DNA from: Proteobacteria bacterium UBA5122
Lineage (GTDB): Bacteria; Pseudomonadota; Gammaproteobacteria; Tenderiales; Tenderiaceae
DNA length: 38,321 nucleotides
Assembly (NCBI GenBank): GCA_002415485.1
Contig: DHYU01000062.1
Span: 1 to 38,321, forward strand
Direction: 5' to 3'
This document shows, piece by piece, positions 1-8,522 of the stretch (positions within the stretch are counted from its first letter, which is position 1; each line of letters begins with the position of its first letter). The translations under genes and the position numbers were made by a program. The notes beneath the pieces are model-generated. The model made no database searches. It had not been told where the DNA came from and worked only from the letters and a program-made list of their open reading frames with translations.

Positions 1-351
1 CGGCGTGCCGCCGCCCCAGTGCAATTGGTCAACGACCCGGTCACGATCAAACAAGACTGCCTGCATCGCCAACTCTTTGTAGACACGGTCCAGATAGGGC
101 TGGGCCTTGCTGCGATCTTTGGTCGCAATCTTGTTGCAGGCACAATAAAAACAGACCGTATCGCAGAAAGGGATGTGAAAATAAAGCGACAACGGCGGCT
201 GATGCTGATTACTCGCCTGTGCCAGGCGCCGGTAATCATCGGCCGTAAATTCTTCAGTAAATTGAACGGCAGTGGGATACGAGGTGTAACGCGGACCTGA
301 CTTGTCGTAACGATTAATCAGTTCCAGATCAAAAACTAAGGATTGGTCCAC
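1..351 (-). CDS. hemN: Oxygen-independent coproporphyrinogen III oxidase, N-terminal part (cut by window edge)
   Basis: Only the first 117 codons lie in the window; the gene runs off the left edge. The protein is a radical-SAM enzyme that oxidatively decarboxylates coproporphyrinogen III to protoporphyrinogen IX in anaerobic heme synthesis. Visible are the HemN-type YTSYPTA motif near residues 22-28 and the radical-SAM cluster site HIPFCDTVCFYCAC, with C63, C67 and C70 as iron-sulfur ligands and C72 following, then the GGGTP motif at the edge. The likely start is GTG at 349-351, with a GAGGAG-type ribosome site about 7 nt upstream. CxxxCxxCxC and the surrounding residues fit HemN better than the shorter HemW proteins. 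It is the last visible gene of a minus-strand series with short gaps. Confidence 0.93.
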   Translation of the reverse strand, partial: MDQSLVFDLELINRYDKSGPRYTSYPTAVQFTEEFTADDYRRLAQASNQHQPPLSLYFHIPFCDTVCFYCACNKIATKDRSKAQPYLDRVYKELAMQAVLFDRDRVVDQLHWGGGTP

Positions 352-393
352 AGCACTCTCCTCTACAGCGTGAACCGAGCATTATAGGGCATA

Positions 394-1347
394 TTAGCCC
401 TTACCGGCAGCCCGGAATTGTGCCAGGAACTGCTCGCGGTAGGCGGCCAATTCATCCGCCTGCAACAGAAACACGCCGTGCCCCCCATGCTCAAAGGCCA
501 GCCAGGTAAATGGAACATCGGGGAAACGCGCTACCAGGGCATCCTCACTGTTACCGACCTCGACGATCAACACACCATTTTCCGTCAGATAATCAGAGGC
601 CTGCGCCAGGATGCGGATCACGATATCCAGGCCGTCGTCCCCAGCCTCCAGCCCCAGGCGCGGCTCGTGATGAAACTCCTCGGGCATGTCATCCAAGTCA
701 AAGGCATCCACATACGGCGGATTACTGACGATCAGGTCATAACGACGACCTTCGAGCTGCGCGAACAAATCCGATTCAATAACCTCAACCTGATTCTCGA
801 CCTGCAGCCGCTCCACGTTCATCTGCGCAACTTCAAGTGCATCCGGACTGATATCGACCGCATCGACCGTCGCCTCGGGGAAGGCCATCGCACAACCAAT
901 TGCAATGCAGGCGCTGCCCGTGCACAAATCGAGCACATGAAACACCTCACCCTCCGGCACCCACGGCGAAAAATGATGGTGAATCAGCTCGGCAATCGGC
1001 GAACGGGGTACCAGTACTCGCTCATCGACATAAAAACTCAAACCCGCAAACCAGGCCTCGTTGACCAGATACGCAGCCGGAATGCGCTCCTCTACCCGCC
1101 GATGAAACAGCTCGACGATGCGCTGGCGCTCGTTCTGCGTCAGTCGGCCCTGCATCAACTCCGGGGCCAACCCTGGCTTCAAGTGCAGGGCATGCAGCAC
1201 CAGGAACAGCGCTTCATCAATCGCATTATCGGTGCCATGGCCAAAATCGATGCCTGCCGCATTGAAATGGCTTGCGCCCCAGCGCACCAAATCAGGAATC
1301 GTGCGCAGCTCGGCAACCGCCTGCTGCTCGTCAGCGGAAAGTGTCAT
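394..1347 (-). CDS. prmB: Ribosomal protein uL3 N5-glutamine methyltransferase
   Basis: A 317-residue SAM-dependent methyltransferase predicted to methylate a glutamine side chain of ribosomal protein L3. The SAM-binding motif LDLCTGSACIAI is at residues 139-150 and the catalytic NPPY at 209-212. The residues after NPPY (VDAFDLDDMPEEF, then HEP) are typical of PrmB rather than of PrmC, which methylates release factors. Length is normal for the family. The ribosome site is weak (AGG about 12 nt before the ATG). It lies 24 nt after the 231-aa gene and 42 nt before hemN, so it is probably cotranscribed with both. Confidence 0.93.
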   Translation of the reverse strand: MTLSADEQQAVAELRTIPDLVRWGASHFNAAGIDFGHGTDNAIDEALFLVLHALHLKPGLAPELMQGRLTQNERQRIVELFHRRVEERIPAAYLVNEAWFAGLSFYVDERVLVPRSPIAELIHHHFSPWVPEGEVFHVLDLCTGSACIAIGCAMAFPEATVDAVDISPDALEVAQMNVERLQVENQVEVIESDLFAQLEGRRYDLIVSNPPYVDAFDLDDMPEEFHHEPRLGLEAGDDGLDIVIRILAQASDYLTENGVLIVEVGNSEDALVARFPDVPFTWLAFEHGGHGVFLLQADELAAYREQFLAQFRAAGKG

Positions 1348-1371
1348 CGTCTTTGTACCTAAGAAAAAATG

Positions 1372-2067
1372 TTAATTGAGATAGGCCGTGAATAAGGGGC
1401 GGATTTTCTCAAGCACATCCTGCATACGCAAGCCAAACATACCCGAAAAGATATCCCACTCCTTCAAGGGCTGGACCCCTGCCTCGCGCTCACCGACCGA
1501 TTTCAGGCGTTGCGCCATCGCGGTATTGACTACTTCCAGACGGTTATAGATCTCAAGCAGCCCCTGAATATCAAATGTCGCCGCCTGCCCTTCACGATGA
1601 CGCAAAAACTGACCCATCAGGAATACCGACAGCGCACGATAGATCGTTTCCTCATCACTGCCGAGCGGCATATGAAACTTGGCAGCGGGCTTGAAAAACT
1701 GAGTATGCGGGCAATCACTGGTAGCCATCACCAAGCCCATCAATGACCCGATACCGCGCTGCACTGTGGTCGCGATGACCATGCCCCGATCATGCTGATG
1801 CACCTCCAGCCGCACCGGCTCCAGGGGGTCCATGCCAGCACTCTCCTCAACCACACGCGACAGATTCAAGGCGGCTGGGCAATGGGCGTGCTTCTTGGAA
1901 TCCAGCGGACAATTACGGCATTTGTGATGATCGAGCGCCGTCCACGCAGGCGGTTGTGAAGAGACCCAGCCGATCGGCGTCAGGCTGTCGGCCTTATAAT
2001 TCAGCTCAAACTCCTTGAGGCGGCCATCGTCAAACCGGAAGCGATAGCGGATACGGGCAATCTCCAT
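1372..2067 (-). CDS. Conserved hypothetical protein with a Cys cluster (231 aa)
   Basis: I do not recognise a function. The protein has no signal peptide or membrane segment and is probably cytoplasmic. It contains C50-x2-C53 (CRNCPLDSKKHAHC), C63, and later a TSDCPH segment with C119 and H121. These could form a metal site, although this is inference. The C-terminal half reads as helical. It may belong to a DUF6901-like family, from memory and unverified. The ATG at 2067 has a good GAGGAG ribosome site about 7 nt upstream. It sits 25 nt downstream of ald and 24 nt upstream of prmB on the same strand, which suggests cotranscription but does not identify its job. Confidence 0.75.
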   Translation of the reverse strand: MEIARIRYRFRFDDGRLKEFELNYKADSLTPIGWVSSQPPAWTALDHHKCRNCPLDSKKHAHCPAALNLSRVVEESAGMDPLEPVRLEVHQHDRGMVIATTVQRGIGSLMGLVMATSDCPHTQFFKPAAKFHMPLGSDEETIYRALSVFLMGQFLRHREGQAATFDIQGLLEIYNRLEVVNTAMAQRLKSVGEREAGVQPLKEWDIFSGMFGLRMQDVLEKIRPLFTAYLN

Positions 2068-2092
2068 GAACTCTCCTCTGTTCTGTGCTGGG

Positions 2093-3211
2093 TTAAGCCT
2101 GACTCAGTGCATCATCGGCTGGCACATAGTCATACCCCAAGCCGTCTGCCACCGCTCGATAGGTCACCTGCCCCTTACAAACATTGAGCCCATTTTTCAA
2201 ACCGCTATTGCGACGTAGAGCCTCCTGATAACCATGATTGGCCAGTTGCAGCGCATAGGGCAATGTCGCATTGGTCAAGGCCATCGTCGATGTCCGCGCG
2301 CAGGCGCCGGGCATATTGGTCACACAGTAGTGCACCACATCTTCTTCGATATACATCGGACTGGAATGACTGGTGGGACGCGACGTCTCAGCACAGCCGC
2401 CCTGATCGATCGCCACATCGACAATCACCGCACCACGCTGCATTTGCTGCACATGACGTCGCTTGATCAGCTTGGGCGCGGCAGCGCCCGGCAACAATAC
2501 AGACCCCACCACCAAGTCCGCCTGTGGTAATAGCTCATCCAGGGCATGTGCCTCGGAAAAACGCGTCTTAAGGTTGGGACCAAACAAATCATCCAGCTGG
2601 CGCAGACGCGTCAGGCTGGTATCGAGGATCGTGACATCCGCCCCCAACCCCATCGCCATCTTCGCCGCCTCAGTACCGACGATACCGCCGCCCACGATCA
2701 CGACCTTGCCTCGGGCGACCCCGGGTACACCACCGAGCAACACACCACGGCCACCATTGATCATCTGCAGGCCAAACGCCCCGGCCTGAATCGCAATCCG
2801 CCCGGCGACTTCGCTCATCGGCACCAATAACGGCAAGGCGCCGCGCTCATCCGTGACGGTTTCATAGGCAATCGCCACCACCTTGCGCTCAAGCAGCTGC
2901 CGGGTTTGTTCTGGATCTGGGGCCAGGTGCAGATAGGTGAACAACAACTGTCCTTCGTGCATTAGAGGGAATTCGCTGGACTGCGGCTCCTTGACCTTCA
3001 TCACCATCGGCGATTTATACACCTCTGCGGCTGTGGGGACGATTCGCGCACCCACCGCCTGATACATCTCATCGGTGAAGCCGATCGCAGCCCCCGCCTG
3101 AGTCTCAACAACAAGCTCATGCCCAGCCGCCATCAAGGCCTGCACACCCGCAGGTGTCACCCCTACTCGATACTCACGATCTTTTATCTCTTTTGGCACA
3201 CCGATTTTCAT
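2093..3211 (-). CDS. ald: Alanine dehydrogenase
   Basis: NAD-dependent enzyme interconverting L-alanine with pyruvate and ammonia. The protein is 372 residues starting MKIGVPKEIK, the usual family length. K74 in the MKVKEP motif and H95 in YLHLAP match the substrate-binding residues of the family. The Rossmann motif GGGIVG is at 174-179, and the NMPGA segment followed by RTST is also typical. The open frame extends 17 codons upstream, but the start at 3211 is preferred because AGGAGG lies 10 nt before it and MKIGVPKE is the conserved N-terminus. It follows the response regulator by 28 nt and precedes the 231-aa gene by 25 nt. Confidence 0.95.
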   Translation of the reverse strand: MKIGVPKEIKDREYRVGVTPAGVQALMAAGHELVVETQAGAAIGFTDEMYQAVGARIVPTAAEVYKSPMVMKVKEPQSSEFPLMHEGQLLFTYLHLAPDPEQTRQLLERKVVAIAYETVTDERGALPLLVPMSEVAGRIAIQAGAFGLQMINGGRGVLLGGVPGVARGKVVIVGGGIVGTEAAKMAMGLGADVTILDTSLTRLRQLDDLFGPNLKTRFSEAHALDELLPQADLVVGSVLLPGAAAPKLIKRRHVQQMQRGAVIVDVAIDQGGCAETSRPTSHSSPMYIEEDVVHYCVTNMPGACARTSTMALTNATLPYALQLANHGYQEALRRNSGLKNGLNVCKGQVTYRAVADGLGYDYVPADDALSQA

Positions 3212-3221
3212 ACAGACTACC

Positions 3222-3227
3222 CCTCCT
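3222..3227 (-). promoter_or_regulatory. Ribosome binding site of ald
   Basis: AGGAGG on the minus strand, 10 nt before the ATG at 3211. It decides in favour of this start over the in-frame upstream codons, which would run into the preceding response-regulator gene. Confidence 0.75.
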
Positions 3228-3239
3228 GCTATCAATCGG

Positions 3240-3623
3240 TTAGATGGATCTTGCCCACGCATCCCTGATGGTCTGAGCCAAGGTCATTGGATCAAAGGGT
3301 TTGGGGATAACCTCGATTGCACCTAATGATTTGAAATACTGAATTTCCTGAGGTTGTACCTTGGCCGTCATAAACATCGCCGGCGTCTTCGCCAGTTCAG
3401 TAAATTTACGCAATTCCATTAATGTCGTCGGCCCATCCATCCCGGGCATCATGACGTCCAACAGAATCAACTCGGGGGCAAATGCCCTGGCACTATCGAG
3501 CGCCTCTTGACCGGAACTACATACTTTAACGGTGAATCCCCCAACCGCCTCAAGTGCAATACTCGCTACCGCCTGAATATCTGGCTCGTCCTCAACGTAC
3601 AAAATCCGATCCAATGTACCCAC
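3240..3623 (-). CDS. Single-domain (CheY-like) response regulator
   Basis: A 127-residue receiver domain with no output domain. The acidic pair is at E11-D12, the phosphoacceptor D56 lies in LILLDVMMPGMDG, the switch threonine is T86 and the conserved lysine K108 is in PKPFD. It is therefore expected to be phosphorylated and to act by protein contact. The start is GTG at 3621-3623 with AAGGAG 7 nt upstream. It lies 46 nt after the HD-GYP gene and 28 nt before ald on the same strand. The divergent hybrid kinase is the obvious candidate partner, which is inference from position. Confidence 0.93.
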   Translation of the reverse strand: MGTLDRILYVEDEPDIQAVASIALEAVGGFTVKVCSSGQEALDSARAFAPELILLDVMMPGMDGPTTLMELRKFTELAKTPAMFMTAKVQPQEIQYFKSLGAIEVIPKPFDPMTLAQTIRDAWARSI

Positions 3624-3669
3624 GACAATCTCCTTATTCAGTGGCCTGTCGATAATTTAGCGCCTTACA

Positions 3670-4752
3670 TCACTCAAATGACTCGGCATATTCTTCTTTT
3701 ATTTGAGTGACCTCAGGTAAAAGGGTCAGGAAATAATCGACCAGCTGCGGATCAAAGTGCTTGCCACACTGTTCTTTTATAAACTCAACCGCATCTTCAA
3801 CAGGCCACGCCTTCTTATAGGGGCGTTCAGAGGTCAAGGCATCAAACACATCGGCTAGCGCCACGACACGCCCAACCAAGGGAATTTCTTCCCCTTTCAA
3901 TCCCTTAGGATATCCACTGCCATCCCATTTCTCATGATGCGTGGCGGCTATATCACGCGCCATACACATCAGGTCCGTGTCTGAACCATCCAGCAGCTCT
4001 GCACCCAGCTGAGCATGGGTCTTCATGATCTCCCATTCCTCAGGTTCGAACTTACCCGGTTTCAATAGAATTTGATCCGGTATCGCCAACTTACCAATAT
4101 CATGCATCGGACTGGCGTTAAGCAGCAGGTCGCAATCGTATTCGTTCATCCCCGCTGCACGCCCCAGCAATTCAGAGATCTTACTCATGCGGATGATGTG
4201 CATGCCGGTTTCATTATCACGGTACTCCGCTGCCCGACCAAGCCGCCGAACCACCTCAAGCCGGGTCTGATGTAACTCGTCTGTCCGCAGCCTGACCCGC
4301 TCCTCAAGCTCTTCATTTTGAGAAACCAGCGCGGCCTGCGCCAAACTGATTTCCAGCAAATTATTGACGCGGGCAAGCAATTCGAAATGATCAAACGGTT
4401 TGGTCACATAATCTCGGGCCCCTGACTGCAATGCCCGCAGTCGAAATTCCTGGGCGCTTTGAGCAGTCAACACCAAGATGGGGGGGGCAACATAACTCTC
4501 GTCATTAAGCAGGCACTCCATAACCTCAAAACCATCCATATAAGGCATATTGAGATCAAGGAGGATCAGATTAAAGTTGTGACTACGACACAAAGGGACA
4601 ACCTCGCGCGCATCCATCGTCGAGGTAATATCATTAAAGCCATGCATTCGCAGATATTTGGTTAGAAGCTTGACGTTAGCAGGCTCATCATCGACCACCA
4701 AGATAGACGCTGCGGTCAATTCTTCTTGGGAAATCGTCCGATGATTACGCAT
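3670..4752 (-). CDS. Response regulator with HD-GYP domain (predicted c-di-GMP phosphodiesterase)
   Basis: A 360-residue RpfG-like protein. The receiver occupies residues 15-130, with D21-D22, phosphoacceptor D66, T96 and K118. A short helical linker (about 135-170) leads to an HD-GYP domain (about 170-345). The metal-binding signatures are present: RDNETGMH at 178-185, H217-D218 in HDIGK, the HH pair at 272-273 and the GYP signature at 280-282. A catalytically active enzyme that hydrolyses c-di-GMP is expected. The ATG at 4752 is preceded by a G-rich ribosome site (AGGGGGTAAGG). Codons 89-91 contain an eight-base C run (on the coding strand) that could shift the frame before the output domain. 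Confidence 0.94.
   Translation of the reverse strand: MRNHRTISQEELTAASILVVDDEPANVKLLTKYLRMHGFNDITSTMDAREVVPLCRSHNFNLILLDLNMPYMDGFEVMECLLNDESYVAPPILVLTAQSAQEFRLRALQSGARDYVTKPFDHFELLARVNNLLEISLAQAALVSQNEELEERVRLRTDELHQTRLEVVRRLGRAAEYRDNETGMHIIRMSKISELLGRAAGMNEYDCDLLLNASPMHDIGKLAIPDQILLKPGKFEPEEWEIMKTHAQLGAELLDGSDTDLMCMARDIAATHHEKWDGSGYPKGLKGEEIPLVGRVVALADVFDALTSERPYKKAWPVEDAVEFIKEQCGKHFDPQLVDYFLTLLPEVTQIKEEYAESFE
4480..4487. repeat. Eight-base G:C homopolymer inside the HD-GYP gene
   Basis: Eight consecutive G on the plus strand, read as C8 in the gene, encode A89-P90-P91 in the receiver. A one-base change in length would stop translation before the HD-GYP domain. The tract is seen directly; phase variation is inference. 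Confidence 0.6.
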
Positions 4753-5050
4753 TCCTTACCCCCTATTTGGCTCATAATTTCAGCGTGATTAACACTTGAA
4801 CAACCGCTCAGCAACATTTCAGACACTGAGACCAAGTTCAAACTAAGTTAGCGACCCAGTACACAGAATCTTACGAAAACGGATGTCAACAAATGTAAAT
4901 CACCCCCATCCCGACTTAATAACCTCGCATACTATCCGTTAAAGTGTTAAATACGGACTATAAATAGATACTTAGCACCCTTAAGCCAATAACCGCAAGA
5001 TATCTATCTTAATTAATCAGCAAAACACACTTCAGGGATCGAAATCCACC
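4753..5050. other. Divergent intergenic region between HD-GYP and hybrid-kinase genes
   Basis: This A+T-rich stretch of 298 bases must hold the promoters for both divergent units. A TATAAA at 4959-4964 could be a plus-strand -10 element, but no convincing -35 is correctly spaced from it. A perfect minus-strand TTGACA is at 4884-4889 but has no good -10. No RNA gene or open frame was seen. Confidence 0.4.
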
Positions 5051-8000
5051 GTGTCAGACCAGCATGTTACTGAAGATCAACTATCGGCTTTGCGTTCCGG
5101 CTTCGCCCAACGCTTACCCGAACACCTCTCCGATATCATCATGCTGCTGGAGATCATCACTGACACAGATGCATCATCTCTACCAACACTTCAGCGCAAG
5201 GCCCACGCCCTTGCCAGCGCAGCCAACACATTTGGCGCTTCGAAAATCAGCTTAGCCGCACACTCATTGGCCCTCGCAATAAAATCGATGCTCGATAGCG
5301 ATGCATTACCCAGCAGCACACTAATTAAACAACAGCTTACAGAATATGTATCCACATTGCATCATTACATAGTCACGTACGACCACCAAACCACAAATAA
5401 CAACACGACCACCCCGCGCCCCGACGATGACAAAAACCTACTTATCTATTCAGCGATTCACAAACCCTCTCAAGCCTCCGATGTATCCTATGCAATTACA
5501 GCCGCCGGCCATCGCTGCAATACCTATGACGACATCAATACATTTGCTCAAGATTTTGAAACAAGAAAGCCTGATGCCGTCATCATGGACATCACCTTTG
5601 GCGAAGGGCAAGAGATATGCGGTCACCAGTTCGTCCGGCAGCATATTCGTGAACAAGGCTTGGAAATCCCGGTGGTATTTACCTCAGAATACGGTGACAT
5701 CGAAACCCGTCTTAACGCAGTACGCGCCGGTGGCCGCCGCTTTCTAACCTACCCACTCGACTTTTCAGATCTCATCCAATCCATCGGCGGCCTCACAGCA
5801 CATACACCGACAATCCCCTATCGCGTGCTAATCATTGATGATGACAAGGATATCGCCGACTTTCATACCGCCATACTCAATGCTGCCGGCTGCGAAACAC
5901 GCATCCTCGAAGATCCTATGCAGACACTCTCTGCACTCAAGGCATTCAAACCTGATCTGTTACTACTGGATGTAAACATGCCCAGTTGTGACGGCCTGGA
6001 GCTAGCCGCGTTAATCCGCCAGGACAACAATCTCTCACAAGCTCCAATTGTATTTTTATCATCTGAACAGCGCCTATGGCGGCAACAGGATGCCATGGAA
6101 TTGGGGGGGGATGACTTCATCACCAAGCCCGTTGACCCGGAACGTTTGCTCTCTGTTGTCACAACCCGCATTCGCCGCCACCGTCGCATTGATCGTCTTA
6201 CCAATGATCTACGCAAGGCATTAAGAGAAAACCAATATCAACAAGTCGCCATCGACAAACACGCCATCGTCAGCATCACCGACCCCAAAGGCGTCATCAC
6301 GTATGTTAATGAGAATTTTTGTCGTATTAGTCACTATCGGTCTGAGGAGCTACTAGGGAGCAATCATCGAATCATCAAATCAGGACAGCACCCCGCCGAG
6401 TTTTATCGAGAGATGTGGCAAACCATTGCCCGCGGCAAAGTCTGGCAGGGCGAAGTCTGCAACCGAGATAAAATGGGACAGTTTTATTGGGTAGAGTCGA
6501 CCATCGTTCCGTTTATTGATGACCATGGCCGTCCCTACCAATATGTCTCAATCCGCACTGACATCACCCAGATCAAGCGTATCGAGAATCAATTGCGCTC
6601 AGTTAATGACCGCATGGATTATCTACTGTCCTCCAGCCCCGTCATCATCTATAGCCTTAAACTCGAAGACAATATGTTCCACCCCGCCTGGAGCAGCAAA
6701 AACATTGAACATTTGCTCGGCTATACCCCACAAGAGGTAGCCGAAAAAGACTGGTGGTATCGTAATGTTCATCCAGATGACCTGCAAAGTGCATTAGAGA
6801 AAAACCAACTCCTACTCACTGATGGCCACTTACAACACGAATACCGTTTTAGACAAAAGAATGGCGGCTACGTGTGGATTCACGACCAGATGAGCTTACA
6901 GTGCAATGCACTTGATCACACCAGCGAGATCATCGGTGCATGGACAGATATCACTGCACTACGCACAGTACAACAAATCCTGATGGACAATGAAGAGCGT
7001 CTGCGCCGCAGTCAGGAATACGCCAACATTGGCACATGGGATTGGAACATCGGCACTGGCGAGTTAATTTGGTCTGAACGCATCGGTCCGTTGTTTGGCT
7101 ATGAGGCTGGCAAACTAGAAACAACATACGAAAATTTCCTCAACGCTATTCATCCCGATGACAGGCAACTGGTCATCAACGCCGTCACCGACTGTATCGA
7201 AAACGGAATTGAATACAACATAGAACATCGTTGTGTATGGCCAGATGGCAGTATCCACTGGCTATTAGAGCGTGGCGATGTCGTCAGAGATAGCGAAGGA
7301 ACCCCCACCCACATGCTGGGCGTCGTTCAGGATGTCACTGTCCGGAAACATGCGGAACTCGATCTTCTAACCGCAAAAGAAGAGGCCGTTCAGGCAAATC
7401 AAGCCAAATCGCAGTTTTTGTCCAGCATGAGCCATGAATTACGCACCCCGCTGAATGCGATCCTCGGCTTTGCCCAACTCTTGGAAATGGATGCCGATCA
7501 GCTAACCGAAGACCATCAAGAAGATGTACAAGAGATTATTAGCGCAGGTCGTCACCTGCTTGAATTGATCAATGAAGTACTCGATCTCGCTAAAATCGAG
7601 GCTGGGCGTATTGAACTTAATATCAGCGACCTTGATGCAGAACCAATCCTGCGCGAATGCCAGAGCCTAATAAAACCACTGCTCACCAAATTTAAGATCT
7701 CTCGTTTTGAATACCATCTACCTGAACAACCCATAAACATCCATGCCGATAGAACGAGACTGAAACAGATCCTGCTGAACCTAATCTCCAACGCCATCAA
7801 ATACAATCGGCCTAACGGCACCATTGATATTGAAACCAGCTTCATCAACAATCACCTGCGCATTGCGGTACGCGATAGTGGCGAAGGCATCCCGAACGAC
7901 AAACTTAGCCAACTATTTCAACCCTTTAAACGCCTGGTCGGCAAAGAGGCCTCTATCGAAGGCACAGGTATTGGCCTGGTCATTACACGCGAGTTGACCG

Positions 8001-8491
8001 AACTCATGGGTGGGGCCATCGGGGTTGAAAGCGAAGTTGGTATAGGCAGCTGCTTCTGGGTAGAACTTCCTGCAACATTGAGAACCCACAGCCTCGATGA
8101 TTCGCAGGAATGTTGCCGCATTCTCTATGTGGACGACGACCCGGGCAATACGCGCCAAATCACTCGATTATTATCTGGGCGCAATGATATCGAATTGCAT
8201 ACGACCTCGGTCCCATCTCACGCGATACAATTGGCCAACGATATCGAGCCCAACCTTATCTTATGCAATTTACAGCTGCGGGAAATCGATGGTTACCAGT
8301 TATTCGATCAATTCCAACAACAAACAGGCAGTCGCAACACACCTGTCATCGCCATCTGCACAGACACGCTACCGGGAACACACACCTCTGTGCTCAATTA
8401 TGGTTTTAGAGACGTTATTCTCAAGCCGATAGATCCGCAACAAGTTTTAACCAGCATCAACACCATACTCAATCTCGAGCCTTCACAATAA
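5051..8491 (+). CDS. Cytoplasmic hybrid sensor histidine kinase (Hpt, receivers, PAS x3)
   Basis: A 1146-residue kinase without signal peptide or membrane segment. In order: an N-terminal Hpt-like domain (H52 in AHALASAANTFG, lacking the usual lysine of HxLKG); a receiver-like domain about 128-245 with D180 but no acidic pair; a canonical receiver about 257-375 (D263-D265, D307, K359); PAS domains about 400-508, 520-635 and 655-765; HisKA with H795 in SHELRTP; and a HATPase with N-box NLISN near 910-914, DSGEGI at 942-947 and GTGIGL at 971-976. A C-terminal receiver follows at about 1022-1140. That receiver has N1073 where the phosphoacceptor Asp should be, so it is probably not phosphorylated. 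The start is GTG with a weak ribosome site. It is divergent from two response-regulator genes that it may control. Confidence 0.93.
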   Translation: MSDQHVTEDQLSALRSGFAQRLPEHLSDIIMLLEIITDTDASSLPTLQRKAHALASAANTFGASKISLAAHSLALAIKSMLDSDALPSSTLIKQQLTEYVSTLHHYIVTYDHQTTNNNTTTPRPDDDKNLLIYSAIHKPSQASDVSYAITAAGHRCNTYDDINTFAQDFETRKPDAVIMDITFGEGQEICGHQFVRQHIREQGLEIPVVFTSEYGDIETRLNAVRAGGRRFLTYPLDFSDLIQSIGGLTAHTPTIPYRVLIIDDDKDIADFHTAILNAAGCETRILEDPMQTLSALKAFKPDLLLLDVNMPSCDGLELAALIRQDNNLSQAPIVFLSSEQRLWRQQDAMELGGDDFITKPVDPERLLSVVTTRIRRHRRIDRLTNDLRKALRENQYQQVAIDKHAIVSITDPKGVITYVNENFCRISHYRSEELLGSNHRIIKSGQHPAEFYREMWQTIARGKVWQGEVCNRDKMGQFYWVESTIVPFIDDHGRPYQYVSIRTDITQIKRIENQLRSVNDRMDYLLSSSPVIIYSLKLEDNMFHPAWSSKNIEHLLGYTPQEVAEKDWWYRNVHPDDLQSALEKNQLLLTDGHLQHEYRFRQKNGGYVWIHDQMSLQCNALDHTSEIIGAWTDITALRTVQQILMDNEERLRRSQEYANIGTWDWNIGTGELIWSERIGPLFGYEAGKLETTYENFLNAIHPDDRQLVINAVTDCIENGIEYNIEHRCVWPDGSIHWLLERGDVVRDSEGTPTHMLGVVQDVTVRKHAELDLLTAKEEAVQANQAKSQFLSSMSHELRTPLNAILGFAQLLEMDADQLTEDHQEDVQEIISAGRHLLELINEVLDLAKIEAGRIELNISDLDAEPILRECQSLIKPLLTKFKISRFEYHLPEQPINIHADRTRLKQILLNLISNAIKYNRPNGTIDIETSFINNHLRIAVRDSGEGIPNDKLSQLFQPFKRLVGKEASIEGTGIGLVITRELTELMGGAIGVESEVGIGSCFWVELPATLRTHSLDDSQECCRILYVDDDPGNTRQITRLLSGRNDIELHTTSVPSHAIQLANDIEPNLILCNLQLREIDGYQLFDQFQQQTGSRNTPVIAICTDTLPGTHTSVLNYGFRDVILKPIDPQQVLTSINTILNLEPSQ
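6103..6110. repeat. Eight-base G homopolymer inside the hybrid-kinase gene
   Basis: G8 encodes the LGGD segment near residues 351-354 in the second receiver. A one-base slip would remove all PAS, kinase and C-terminal receiver domains. A matching C8 run lies in the divergent HD-GYP gene. Confidence 0.6.
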
Positions 8492-8522
8492 GTAACTCGC
8501 CCCTAGATTGCGATGCATCTGA

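Noticed and set aside
418..1362. Long plus-strand open frame of 314 codons opposite prmB
   Set aside because: It is the complement of a clearly recognisable prmB and its translation shows no family motif.
4884..4889. Perfect TTGACA on the minus strand upstream of the HD-GYP gene
   Set aside because: No acceptable -10 hexamer lies 16-18 nt downstream, so a promoter could not be supported.
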